Assembly: GCA_039889035.1 (NCBI GenBank)
Contig: JBDQQY010000016.1
Coordinates: forward strand, 132,422-196,421
Direction of reading: 5' to 3'
Source of the DNA: Plantactinospora sp039889035
Lineage (GTDB): Bacteria > Actinomycetota > Actinomycetes > Mycobacteriales > Micromonosporaceae
Length of the DNA: 64,000 nucleotides
Positions 16,186 through 24,400 of this stretch are shown piece by piece (within the stretch, counting starts at the first letter, position 1; the number at the start of each line of letters is the position of its first letter). The notes beneath the pieces are model-generated. The model was given only the letters and a program-made list of their open reading frames with translations. It was not told where the DNA came from and made no database searches. Both the position numbers and the translations under genes were made by a program.

Positions 16186-17123
16186 CAGTCGTCCTCCCGG
16201 AAGGCGCGGACGAGGTAGCCGAGGATGACCGCCAGCGCGAGTACGAAGATCACGACGGCGATCGCCGAGCCGTAGCCGAGCCGCAGGCTCTGGAACGCGG
16301 TCGAGTACATGTAGGTGCTGAGCAGCTCGGAGGAGTGGTACGGCCCGCCTCTGGTCAGCGCCCAGACGATGTCGAACGAGCGGAGCGAGTCGATCACGAT
16401 GACCGACAGCACCACCGCGTTGACCCCGCGTAGCTGCGGGACGGTGACGTTCCAGAGCCGCTGCCAGCCGTTGGCGCCGTCCATCCGGGCCGCCTCGTGC
16501 AGCGCCGGGTCGATGGCCTTGAGACCGGCCAGGTAGAGCACCATGACGTACCCGATCTGCCGCCACAGTGCGGGCAGGATGACCGCGTAGAGCGCGGTCT
16601 GCGGGTCGGCCAGCCAGGGGCGGATCAGTTGCTCCAGGCCGACCGCCCGGAGCAACTGGTCGGCGAGCCCGTCGGGCTGGTAGAAAACCCGCCAGACCAG
16701 CCCGGTCACCACCAGTGAGAAGACCACCGGGGTGAAGAGTGCGGCCCGGTAGAAGCCGATGCCGCGCCGCTCCTTCTGCAACAGCAGCGCCATGCCGAAC
16801 CCGCCGAGGACCGAGAGCCCGCCGAAGAGCACCAGCCAGATCACGGTGTTGAGCAGGGCGCCCCGGAAGACCGAGTCGCCGGCCAGCTCGGTGTAGTTGT
16901 CCAGGCCGATGAACTGTGGCGGTTCGAGCCCGTCCCAGCGGGTGAGCGAGAAGTAGAAGCCCTGTAGGGCCGGCCAGAAGACCCAGATGCTCTCCACCGC
17001 GAAGGGTACGAGCACGAAGGCCACCAGCAGCGGCGACAGGCGCCGGGCCGGGCGTCGCCGGGACGACTTCCGGTCCGGTGCCCGCCGCTGCCGTGGGCTC
17101 TCGGTCGGGGCGAGTGCGGTCAT
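16185..17123 (-). CDS. Carbohydrate ABC transporter permease (MalF type)
   Basis: 312 residues from the ATG at 17123, which overlaps the TGA of the binding-protein gene. An Arg-rich cytoplasmic N-terminus (residues 8-28) precedes the first helix, followed by LTRWDGL, FIGLDNYTEL and the EAA loop EAARMDGANGWQRLW. These are the usual landmarks of MalF/UgpA-like permeases. It pairs with the MalG-type protein and receives galactosides from the lipoprotein. Confidence 0.93.
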   Translation of the reverse strand: MTALAPTESPRQRRAPDRKSSRRRPARRLSPLLVAFVLVPFAVESIWVFWPALQGFYFSLTRWDGLEPPQFIGLDNYTELAGDSVFRGALLNTVIWLVLFGGLSVLGGFGMALLLQKERRGIGFYRAALFTPVVFSLVVTGLVWRVFYQPDGLADQLLRAVGLEQLIRPWLADPQTALYAVILPALWRQIGYVMVLYLAGLKAIDPALHEAARMDGANGWQRLWNVTVPQLRGVNAVVLSVIVIDSLRSFDIVWALTRGGPYHSSELLSTYMYSTAFQSLRLGYGSAIAVVIFVLALAVILGYLVRAFREDD

Positions 17124-18418
17124 CAGCCCTTGAAGACCTTTTCCGCTCCCGCCTGCCACTCGCGCAGGATCGCGTCGATCTGGTCGGGCTTGTCGATGAA
17201 CTTGGTCAGCGCCGTGTCGGCGGTCGGCTGGAGCGCGTCGCTGGAGTCGCGGTTGAAGAACTGCGTCAGCTCCTGGGCGCTGTCCAGCATCGCCTTGCCC
17301 TTGGCGACCAGCGGGGAGTCGGCGGCCTTGGCCTTCGGGTTGGCCGGCAGCACGATCCCGGAGCTGTGCCTGATGTACTCCTCCTGCGCCTGTGCCGAGG
17401 CCAGGAAGCTCAGCAGCGCCCTGGTGCCGGTCGGGTTGCCGGTCTTGGCGCTGGCGAAGAAGCCGTCGGTCGGACCCTCCTCGGCGACCGGCACCGCCGG
17501 GTCGATGATCGGGAACCGGAAGAAGTCGAGGTCGCCGAGGGCGTCCTTCGGTGCGGCGTCGGCGAAGAAGGTGCCGATCAGGAACATGCCGGTCTTGCCC
17601 GCCAGCAGCGCGGCGGTGGCCTCCTGGAACGGGTACGCCTTGCCCTTCGGGTCGAAGTACGGCAGCACCTCGCGCCACCGGGTGAAGACCGCCTTCACCT
17701 TGGGGTCGTCGAAGCGCTGCTTGCCGGCGAGCAGTTCGCGGTGGAACGGCGCCCCGTTGATCCGGATGTTCAGGTAGTCGAACCAGGCCGACGCCACCCA
17801 CGGGGTGTCGCCGAGTCCGATGCCGATCGGCGGCACGCCCTTGCCCTGCAACGTCTGGCAGAGCGCGACGAACTCGGTCCAGGTCTTCGGCTCCTGCACG
17901 CCCCACTTCGCGAAGTTGGACTTGCGGTAGAAGAAGCCCCACCAGTAGTTGGTCATCGGCACGAAGACCTTCTTGCCGGAGGCGTCGGTGGAAATGGTGC
18001 GCAGCGCCTCGGGATAGTCGGTCAGGCCCTGCCAGACGTCGGAGACGTCCAGCAGCAGGCCCTTGCTGGCGTAGTCGTTGGCGACCGAGCCCGCGTACCA
18101 GGTGTAGAGGTCCGGCGGGTTCGCCGAGGTCAGGTACGTCGGAAGCTGGGTGCGGTAGGTCTCGGCGGCGACGGTGTTCAGTGTCGCGCTGCCCTTGCCC
18201 TGCTTGTTGAAGGTCTCGATGACCTTTTCCATCGCGGCCTTCGCCTGCGGGGAGGAGAGGTTGGACTGCACGGTGACCGGGCCGTTGCTCCCGCCGCCAC
18301 CGGACGAGGTGCTGGCGGAGCTGGCGCAGCCGAGCAGGCTGCCGGCGCCGAGCGCGCCGAGGCCGGCGAGTCCGAGGTGGCCGAGGAACCGGCGACGACC
18401 GGGGTCGAAGTCGCTCAC
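17123..18418 (-). CDS. Sugar-binding lipoprotein of the galactoside ABC importer (Tat signal)
   Basis: 431 residues from a GTG at 18418. The N-terminus GRRRFLGHLGLAGLGALG is a twin-arginine signal that runs into the lipobox LLGC, so the protein should be Tat-exported and lipid-anchored outside the membrane. The mature part is a cluster-1 (MalE/UgpB-like) solute-binding protein: PPDLYTWYAG, FYRKSNFAKWG, AALLAGKTGMFLIG. It is the first gene of the leftward operon and overlaps the permease gene. Context predicts alpha-galactosides as ligand; the fold alone would not show this. Confidence 0.92.
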   Translation of the reverse strand: MSDFDPGRRRFLGHLGLAGLGALGAGSLLGCASSASTSSGGGGSNGPVTVQSNLSSPQAKAAMEKVIETFNKQGKGSATLNTVAAETYRTQLPTYLTSANPPDLYTWYAGSVANDYASKGLLLDVSDVWQGLTDYPEALRTISTDASGKKVFVPMTNYWWGFFYRKSNFAKWGVQEPKTWTEFVALCQTLQGKGVPPIGIGLGDTPWVASAWFDYLNIRINGAPFHRELLAGKQRFDDPKVKAVFTRWREVLPYFDPKGKAYPFQEATAALLAGKTGMFLIGTFFADAAPKDALGDLDFFRFPIIDPAVPVAEEGPTDGFFASAKTGNPTGTRALLSFLASAQAQEEYIRHSSGIVLPANPKAKAADSPLVAKGKAMLDSAQELTQFFNRDSSDALQPTADTALTKFIDKPDQIDAILREWQAGAEKVFKG

Positions 18419-18577
18419 GGGGAGTATCCCTTCCTCATCGACCCGGGGCCGGGTCGCGGGTGTATCGCTCAGGTAAACGGTGTGATCCAGAAGGTTGCAT
18501 CCAGGGATCGCGCCTGTCAAGATTTCTTCGTAATTAATGTTTTGATCTGCGGACGGCGACGGGTGGTGAGCCAGCGG
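18419..18577. promoter_or_regulatory. Divergent promoter region of the galactoside locus
   Basis: This 159-base spacer separates the leftward importer operon from the rightward catabolic genes. Its centre (about 18515-18548) is markedly AT-rich, including GTAATTAATG and TTTTGATC, in contrast to its surroundings. Both promoters must lie here, and the FadR-type regulator encoded downstream is the natural candidate to bind it. I could not assign -35/-10 boxes. Confidence 0.6.
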
Positions 18578-19324
18578 ATGGGTCGACTGGACGGCAAGGT
18601 TGCCCTGGTCACCGGGGCCTACGGCGGCATCGGCGCGGCCACCGCCCGACGGCTCGCCGCCGAGGGCGCGGCGGTCGGCCTGGTCGACCTCCGGGCCCCA
18701 GAGCAGGTCGCCGAGGAGATCGCCGCAGCCGGTGGCCGGGCCTGTCCGATCGTCGCCGACGTCTCCGACGAGACCGACTGGGCCGGCGCGACGAGCACAC
18801 TCCGTGATCAGTTCGGCCCGGTGGACATCCTGGTCAGCAACGCCTACTTCAGCGAGGTCGCCCCGGCGCACGAGACCAGCCGGCAGTCCTGGGACCGGCA
18901 GCTCGCGGTGAGCCTCACCGGCGCCTTCCTCGGCCTCAAGGCATGCCTGGACGACCTGCGCGCCGGCCGGGGCGCGGCCGTCCTCGTCTCCTCGGTGCAC
19001 GCGATGGTCGGGCTGCCCGGCCACCCCGCGTACGCCGCCGCCAAGGGCGGGCTGGTCGCGCTCGGCCGCCAGCTCGCCGTCGAGTACGGCCCCGAGGTGC
19101 GGGTCAACACCGTTCTGCCCGGCCCGATCCTCACCGCCGCCTGGGACAGGGTGTCCGAAGTGGACCGGCAGCGCAGCGTCGCGGAGACTGTGGCCGGCCG
19201 GTTCGGCACCCCGGACGAGGTGGCGGCGGCGATCGTCTTCCTCGCCTCGCCGGACGCCGGCTACGTCACCGGCACCACCCTGGTGGTGGACGGCGGTTGG
19301 ACCGCGGTGAAAGCCTCGGCCTGA
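18578..19324 (+). CDS. SDR dehydrogenase, probable galactose (sugar) dehydrogenase
   Basis: 248 residues from the ATG at 18578; in-frame GTGs at 18563 and 18566 are alternatives. Classical SDR: TGAYGGIG cofactor loop, VADVSD, a modified SNAYF in place of NNAG, catalytic SSVHA Ser and YAAAK Tyr/Lys, and VNTVLPGPI. The family alone gives only NAD(P)-dependent alcohol oxidation. Lying ahead of a FadR-type regulator and D-galactonate dehydratase, and divergent from alpha-galactosidases, it most likely oxidises galactose to galactonolactone. Fucose or another sugar is possible. Confidence 0.82.
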   Translation: MGRLDGKVALVTGAYGGIGAATARRLAAEGAAVGLVDLRAPEQVAEEIAAAGGRACPIVADVSDETDWAGATSTLRDQFGPVDILVSNAYFSEVAPAHETSRQSWDRQLAVSLTGAFLGLKACLDDLRAGRGAAVLVSSVHAMVGLPGHPAYAAAKGGLVALGRQLAVEYGPEVRVNTVLPGPILTAAWDRVSEVDRQRSVAETVAGRFGTPDEVAAAIVFLASPDAGYVTGTTLVVDGGWTAVKASA

Positions 19325-19364
19325 CACAGATCACCATCGGACGAACGAGAAGGCGCGGAGAGCA

Positions 19365-20075
19365 TTGGCACAGTACGCACGTCGCGGTGTCCACGGTCAG
19401 ACCGTCGAGGTCATCGCCCGGCGCATCCTCGCCGGTGAGATCGCCGAGGGCGCCACCCTGAACCTGGCCGCACTCCAGCAGGAACTCGACGTCAGCCTCA
19501 CCGCACTGCGCGAGGCGCTCAAGGTCCTCACCGCGAAGGGCATCGTGGACGCCCGGCAGAAGCGGGGCACCTTCGTACGTCCCCGGGCGGACTGGCACCT
19601 GCTCGACGGTGACGTGATCCGCTGGCAGTTCGCCGAGGGCGCCGGGCAGCACCTGCTCGACCAGCTACACGAGGTGCGTACCATCGTCGAGCCTGCCGCC
19701 GCGCGGCTCGCCGCCGACCGCGCCACCGCTGCCGACCTGGCCGCCCTCGACGAGGCGCTGGCCGAGATGTCCGCCGCCACCGACCCGGTCACCGCCGTCC
19801 GCGCCGACCTGGGCTTCCACCGCGCGCTGCTGGCCGCCACCCACAACGAACTGGTGCAGCGCATGGAGGTGGTGATGGAGACCGGACTGGCCGAACGGGA
19901 CCGCCTGGTGCACGGCGTGGCGCCCGAGGACGATCCGGTGCCCAGCCACCGCGCGGTGGTGGACGCGATCCGGCGCACCGACGCGACCGGCGCCGAGCAG
20001 GCCATGCGCGACCTGCTGGACAAGGCGATCCGGGACGTCCAGAAGGTACGCCGGCACCGAGGCGACAGCGAGTGA
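19365..20075 (+). CDS. FadR-subfamily GntR regulator of the galactoside locus
   Basis: 236 residues from a TTG at 19365 preceded by GGAG. The winged-helix domain (residues 8-75; LNLAALQQELDVSLTALREALKVL, then the wing ARQKRGTFV) is followed by an all-helical FCD domain with metal/ligand residues in ADLGFHRALLAATHN and SHRAVVDAI. FCD regulators usually bind sugar acids. With D-galactonate dehydratase next, galactonate or a related acid is the likely effector, and the divergent spacer at 18.4-18.6 kb the likely operator. The stop codon lies within the first unit of an 81-bp tandem repeat. Confidence 0.9.
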   Translation: MAQYARRGVHGQTVEVIARRILAGEIAEGATLNLAALQQELDVSLTALREALKVLTAKGIVDARQKRGTFVRPRADWHLLDGDVIRWQFAEGAGQHLLDQLHEVRTIVEPAAARLAADRATAADLAALDEALAEMSAATDPVTAVRADLGFHRALLAATHNELVQRMEVVMETGLAERDRLVHGVAPEDDPVPSHRAVVDAIRRTDATGAEQAMRDLLDKAIRDVQKVRRHRGDSE

Positions 20076-20240
20076 GCATCGCAGGGCCGGCCACGGCCCG
20101 AGGAGCGGAGCGAGCGCGGAGCCGAGCCAGGCGAACACCGAGGCGACAGCGAGTGAGCATCGCAGGGCTGGCCACGGCCCGAGGAGCGGAGCGAGCGCGG
20201 AGCCGAGCCAGGCGAACACCGAGGCGACAGCGAGTGAGCA
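20055..20240 (+). repeat. 81-bp tandem repeat (2.3 copies) spanning a gene's stop codon
   Basis: Units start at 20055, 20136 and 20217; the first two are complete and differ at a single base in the parts read, and the third stops after 24 bases. Each unit contains the last codons and TGA of the regulator gene plus a GAGCGGAGCGAGCGCGGAGC-type purine-rich core. The period is a multiple of three, but the extra copies lie beyond the functional stop. Confidence 0.95.
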
Positions 20241-20293
20241 GCACTGCCCGACGGTGCGCGAGCACGGGCTGAGCGATTACAGAGAGGCGTCCA

Positions 20294-21439
20294 GTGAAGA
20301 TCGTCCGAATCGAGACCTTCCTCGTCCCACCCCGGTGGCTCTTCTGCCGGGTGGAGACCGACGAGGGGCTGGTCGGCTGGGGTGAGCCGGTGGTGGAGGG
20401 CCGGGCCGAGGTGGTCCGCGCCGCCGTCGAGGTGCTCTCCGAGTATCTGCTCGGGGAGGATCCGCTGCGGATCGAGCAGCACTGGCAGGTGCTCACCAAG
20501 GGCGGCTTCTACCGGGGCGGTCCCGTACTCTCCAGCGCGGTCGCCGGCCTCGACCAGGCGCTCTGGGACATCGCCGGCCAGGCGTACGGCGCACCGGTGC
20601 ACGCGCTGCTCGGCGGTCCGGTCCGGGAGCGGGTCCGGATCTACTCCTGGATCGGCGGCGACGAGCCGGCCGAACTCGCCGACTCCGCCGCCGCACAGGT
20701 CGAGGCCGGCATGACGGCGATCAAGATGAACGCCTCCGGCCTGCTCGCCGCCATCCCCAGCGCCACCGAGGTGGCGGCCGTGGTGCGCCGGGTCGCCGCC
20801 GTCCGGGAGGTACTCGGCGACGACCGGGACATCGCGCTGGACTTCCACGGCCGGGCGAGCCCGGCGGCGGCCCGCCGCATCCTGCCGGAACTCGCCCCGC
20901 TGCGGCCGCTCTTCGTGGAGGAACCGGTACTCCCCGAGCACCACCACCAACTCGGCGATCTCGTCAACGCCTCGCCGGTGCCGATCGCGACCGGCGAGCG
21001 GCTCTTCGCCCGGCACGAGTTCCTCGGGCCGCTGCGCGCGGGCGTGGCGGTGGTGCAGCCCGACCTCTCGCACGCCGGCGGCATCTCCGAGGTACGCCGG
21101 ATCGCCGCGCTGGCCGAGACGTTCGGCGCGGTGCTGGCCCCGCACTGCCCGCTCGGGCCGATCTCGCTCGCCGCCAGCCTCCAGGTCGCCTTCGCCACGC
21201 CGAACTTCCTGATCCAGGAGCAGAGCATCGGCATCCACTACCACTCCGGCTCGGAACTGCTCGACTACGTGCTGGACCGGGAGCCGTTCCGGTTCGTCGA
21301 CGGGCACCTGCGCCGACCGGAGGCGCCCGGGCTCGGCATCACCGTCGACGAGCAGGCCGTACGCGCCGCGGCCCGGCAGGGGCACGCCTGGCGCAACCCG
21401 GTCTGGCGGCACGACGACGGCTCCTTCGCGGAATGGTGA
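20294..21439 (+). CDS. dgoD: D-galactonate dehydratase
   Basis: 381 residues from a GTG at 20294. An enolase-superfamily protein whose sequence tracks E. coli DgoD along its full length: VETDEGLVGWGEPVVEGR, FYRGGPVLSSAVAGLDQALWD, YSWIGGD, LDFHGR, FVEEPV, ATGERL, LQPDLSHAGGI (here VQPDLSHAGGI), APHCPLGPI and the C-terminal RNPVWRHDDGSFAEW. The metal-binding Asp/Glu residues (LDFHGR, EEP, GER) and catalytic His residues (DFH and PHC) are present. It converts D-galactonate to 2-dehydro-3-deoxy-D-galactonate in the cytoplasm. The next enzymes (kinase, aldolase) are not in this window. Confidence 0.93.
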   Translation: MKIVRIETFLVPPRWLFCRVETDEGLVGWGEPVVEGRAEVVRAAVEVLSEYLLGEDPLRIEQHWQVLTKGGFYRGGPVLSSAVAGLDQALWDIAGQAYGAPVHALLGGPVRERVRIYSWIGGDEPAELADSAAAQVEAGMTAIKMNASGLLAAIPSATEVAAVVRRVAAVREVLGDDRDIALDFHGRASPAAARRILPELAPLRPLFVEEPVLPEHHHQLGDLVNASPVPIATGERLFARHEFLGPLRAGVAVVQPDLSHAGGISEVRRIAALAETFGAVLAPHCPLGPISLAASLQVAFATPNFLIQEQSIGIHYHSGSELLDYVLDREPFRFVDGHLRRPEAPGLGITVDEQAVRAAARQGHAWRNPVWRHDDGSFAEW

Positions 21440-21494
21440 GCCGGGACTGGGCGCGGCGAGCCCGCGCACTGGGACGACCAACCGGCGGGACGGA

Positions 21495-22376
21495 ATGCTG
21501 AGCCGGCCGGAGGGTTCCGTACCGGTCGCCGTACCGCTGCGGGTCGTCGTCGACCACCGGCACGGCGGACGGTGGACCAGCCTGTGCGGTGGCGGGCGGG
21601 AGTGGCTCTGGCGGGGCGGCGCGACCGGCCGGGACCGGGTCGCCCCGGGCGACGCGTTCGTCGACGCGGGCGGCCTGGAGGAGTGCGTGCCGACCGTACG
21701 CGGCACCCCGGACCACGGCGACGCCTGGTCCCGCCCGTGGCGGACGACCGGTCCGGGCAGCGCGGTCGTCGACTGTGCCGAGTTCACCCTCGCCCGCCGG
21801 ATCACCGAGGAGGCGGGCGCGGTGCAGGCCCGCTACCGACTGGCCGCCGAGCCGGGCTACCGGTTCGTCTGGGCCGCGCACGCCCTGCTCGACCTGTCAC
21901 CGTCGGCCCGGCTGGTCGCCCCGCCGGGCACCCCCACCCGGCTCTATCCGGAGGCCGCCGACCTGCTGCCGCCGGGAACGTGGCGGACCGGGGACCGGTG
22001 GCACACCGGCGCCTGGCCCGACCCGGCCGGTTTGCCGCTGGACCGGTTCGGTCCGGACGACGGCACCGCGCTCGGCGCCGTCCTGGTCGGTGCCGACGAC
22101 GTACGGGTGGTGGACGGCGCCGATGTGCTCCGGCTGCGCCTGCACTGTCCGGACCAGCCCCGCGCCACCGCGCTCTGGCGCAACCTCCGGGGCTGGCCGG
22201 CTGCGGCGCCGTACCGGAGCATCGGGGTCGAGCCGATGCTCGGCCGGGTCTTCGAGCTGGCCGAGGCGGACCTCGACGCCACGCCCGGCGGGAACGCCGC
22301 GGTGATACCGGCCGGCGGTGAGGTCGAATGGGAGTTGCTGCTCACCGCTCACCGCTCGCCCCGCGCCGACCGCTGA
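21495..22376 (+). CDS. Aldose 1-epimerase-like (galactose-mutarotase fold) protein
   Basis: 293 residues. The arrangement VVVDHRHGGRWTSL, GGLEECVPTV, DHGDAWSRPW, GYRFVWAAHALLDLSP and EPMLGR is that of the galactose mutarotase-like beta-sandwich; HGDAWSRPW supplies the characteristic His. A role in interconverting sugar anomers before oxidation fits its place as last gene of the rightward galactose set. Substrate is inferred from context only. The gap to dgoD is 55 bases. Confidence 0.75.
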   Translation: MLSRPEGSVPVAVPLRVVVDHRHGGRWTSLCGGGREWLWRGGATGRDRVAPGDAFVDAGGLEECVPTVRGTPDHGDAWSRPWRTTGPGSAVVDCAEFTLARRITEEAGAVQARYRLAAEPGYRFVWAAHALLDLSPSARLVAPPGTPTRLYPEAADLLPPGTWRTGDRWHTGAWPDPAGLPLDRFGPDDGTALGAVLVGADDVRVVDGADVLRLRLHCPDQPRATALWRNLRGWPAAAPYRSIGVEPMLGRVFELAEADLDATPGGNAAVIPAGGEVEWELLLTAHRSPRADR

Positions 22377-22468
22377 CGCCCCGCGCCGGACATGCCGGCC
22401 GCCTCCGGCCGCCATATCGGTCCAACAGTTCGGCTGCGTCGCCCACGCGCCAGGGTGCAACACCCGCG

Positions 22469-22504
22469 GGCCCGAAGCGTTCTCTCCGGTCGGATGTTCG
22501 GGCC
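22469..22504. terminator. Weak hairpin between convergent genes
   Basis: GGCCCGAA at 22469-22476 pairs with TTCGGGCC at 22497-22504 across a 20-base loop, between the mutarotase-like gene and the oppositely oriented GH30 gene. Its position supports a bidirectional terminator, but the large loop makes this tentative. Confidence 0.35.
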
Positions 22505-22541
22505 GGGCCCGCGTTCGGCGGACCCGGCCAGAACAAGGTAC

Positions 22542-24257
22542 TCAGCTACAGGCAGCGCCGTTGAGGGTGTAGCCGCTCGGTGCGGCGCTGTTGCCGCTGT
22601 GGCTGGCCTGGAAGCCGATGGTGGTTGAGCCTCCCGGTGGGATGGAGGCGTTGTAGCCGACGTTCGTCGCGGTCACCTGACCACTGGCTGGCGAGTACGT
22701 GGCGTTCCAGCCGGAGGTGATGGTCTGACCCGATCCGAGGGTGAATCGCAGCGACCAGCCGTTGACGGCGCTCGTGCCGGTGTTGGTGATGGTGATGTTG
22801 CCGGCCAGGCCGGTGTTCCATGCACTGACCGACGTGGTCACCTGGCAGCTTCCGGCGCCCGTGGGCGGGGGGGTGGGCGGGTTGGTCGGTGGATTGGTGG
22901 GCGGGGTGGTCGGCGGGTTGGTGGCGGCGGGACCCTCGCTGACGGTGATCGTGGAGATGCTCCGCGCAGGGATGTTGACAGTCACCTGTCCGCCGCTCAC
23001 ATTCGCCGACTGTGACTGCGCGCTCAGGTTCTTGGAAGTGACGGAGTACTCGGCCTTCGAGATGTTCTGCGGGACCTGGACGACGGCATTGTCGACCGCG
23101 CTGTTCGAGCGGTTGAGAATCACCAGCGTGACCTTGCCCTCGCCCTGGTAGGCCGTGACCTCCAGAGAAGAGGCTCGTGAACTCTTCGAGAGGGCGACCC
23201 GCCTGTCGCCGGGCCGGACGTGCTTTGAGTACTGCGAAAATGCGTAGCCGCGCTTGAGGACCTGGCCCTTCGTGGTCCCGTACTGCGAATCGCCGTCACC
23301 GATGAAGGAGTAGAAGCGGCGGCCGTACCACCAGATGTACGCGCTCCAACCGGACTCCATCGACCTGTGCACGGTCCGCATGATGTCGTCCAGCGTCTCG
23401 TTCCAGACAGCCGCGTTGCTGGGGTTTCCCCAGATGTTCGAACCGCTCCCGTCGGCCGCGTGCAGGTTCCACTCGGTCATCCACTGGTTCTTGCCGTACT
23501 GCGCCGCCAGCGGGTAGGCGGACAGGTTGCCACTGTTCTCGGCGTCGTACAGGTGGCCGCCGACGTAGCCGATGTTGTTGCGCGCGGTGGCATCCTGCAG
23601 GGTGGGGTCGGAGTACCCGCGGTTGAATCTCAAGGACTCGGCAACCAGGAGCCTGGTGTCCCTGACCTTGGCGCCCTGGTCGCGGACGAAGTTCCGCAGC
23701 TCGGTGCCGGTCCAGTCCATCGAATCGTAGTCAGGGTGCCAGTCCGGCTCATTCTGCACCGAGGTCACGTCGATCGTGACGCCCTGGCTCTTCATGTACT
23801 GCACGTAACTGTTGAGGTGCTCGGCATAGTCGTCGTAGTAGTCCGTCCTGAGCTTGCCGCCGCCGACCCTGCTGTTGTTCGTCTTGAAGTGGGCGGGGGC
23901 GGTCCAGGGCGAAGCAAGAATCTTGACGTCGGAGCCGTACGACTTCGCCGTTTGCAGGCTGCTCGCGTACAGGCCCCACTCGCTCGACACCGGCGACACC
24001 ACGGTCCGAACGATCGACATGCCGAGTTGCCCCTGACCCATACCGACGAGCGTCTGGGTTTCGCTGGTCGTCCACGGGCTGCCGGAACCACCGAAGATCG
24101 GGGTCGCCGCCCCGAACCCGTCGATCGTCTGGTACGACGAGGCGGTGTTGACGGTGATATCAGGCGTCGCGGCCGACAGAGGCGGGGCGGTCAGGACTCC
24201 CGCCACGGTGACCAACGCGGTCGCCGCGGCCACCACCAGAATCTGGGACTTTTTCAC
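22542..24257 (-). CDS. Secreted GH30 xylanase (glucuronoxylanase type) with CBM2
   Basis: 571 residues from the GTG at 24257, six bases after TGGAG; another GTG lies four codons earlier. After a signal peptide ending near PLSAA, the GH30 barrel shows SYQTIDGFGAA, ILASPWTAPAHFK, acid/base Glu170 in SVQNEPDW, nucleophile Glu262 in WMTEWN and WWYGRRFY. A side beta-domain, a Pro/Thr/Asn linker and a C-terminal CBM2 (about 470-571, CQVTTSVSAWNTGLAGNI) follow. Subfamily-8-like enzymes cut xylan at glucuronic-acid-substituted positions. Next to it is a CE15 glucuronoyl esterase, forming a matched pair for lignin-linked glucuronoxylan. Confidence 0.9.
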   Translation of the reverse strand: MKKSQILVVAAATALVTVAGVLTAPPLSAATPDITVNTASSYQTIDGFGAATPIFGGSGSPWTTSETQTLVGMGQGQLGMSIVRTVVSPVSSEWGLYASSLQTAKSYGSDVKILASPWTAPAHFKTNNSRVGGGKLRTDYYDDYAEHLNSYVQYMKSQGVTIDVTSVQNEPDWHPDYDSMDWTGTELRNFVRDQGAKVRDTRLLVAESLRFNRGYSDPTLQDATARNNIGYVGGHLYDAENSGNLSAYPLAAQYGKNQWMTEWNLHAADGSGSNIWGNPSNAAVWNETLDDIMRTVHRSMESGWSAYIWWYGRRFYSFIGDGDSQYGTTKGQVLKRGYAFSQYSKHVRPGDRRVALSKSSRASSLEVTAYQGEGKVTLVILNRSNSAVDNAVVQVPQNISKAEYSVTSKNLSAQSQSANVSGGQVTVNIPARSISTITVSEGPAATNPPTTPPTNPPTNPPTPPPTGAGSCQVTTSVSAWNTGLAGNITITNTGTSAVNGWSLRFTLGSGQTITSGWNATYSPASGQVTATNVGYNASIPPGGSTTIGFQASHSGNSAAPSGYTLNGAACS

Positions 24258-24400
24258 GGTCTGCTCCACTAGCTCGTGCGGCAACAGCCTTGCGGAATCG
24301 ATGGCAAGGCGCGCTGTTGAGCCGCCGCAGGGTATGTATGGGGTTGCGGCAGGTTGAAGTGGTGTCCACCAGAGACAATCTGCCGAGTCGCTGGCGTCAG

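Noticed and set aside
20055..20240. CRISPR-like array
   Set aside because: The copies are contiguous 81-bp tandem units without unique spacers and include coding sequence.
24258..24400. Riboswitch or small gene between the GH30 and CE15 genes
   Set aside because: Only 143 bases without conserved motif or strong structure that I can identify.
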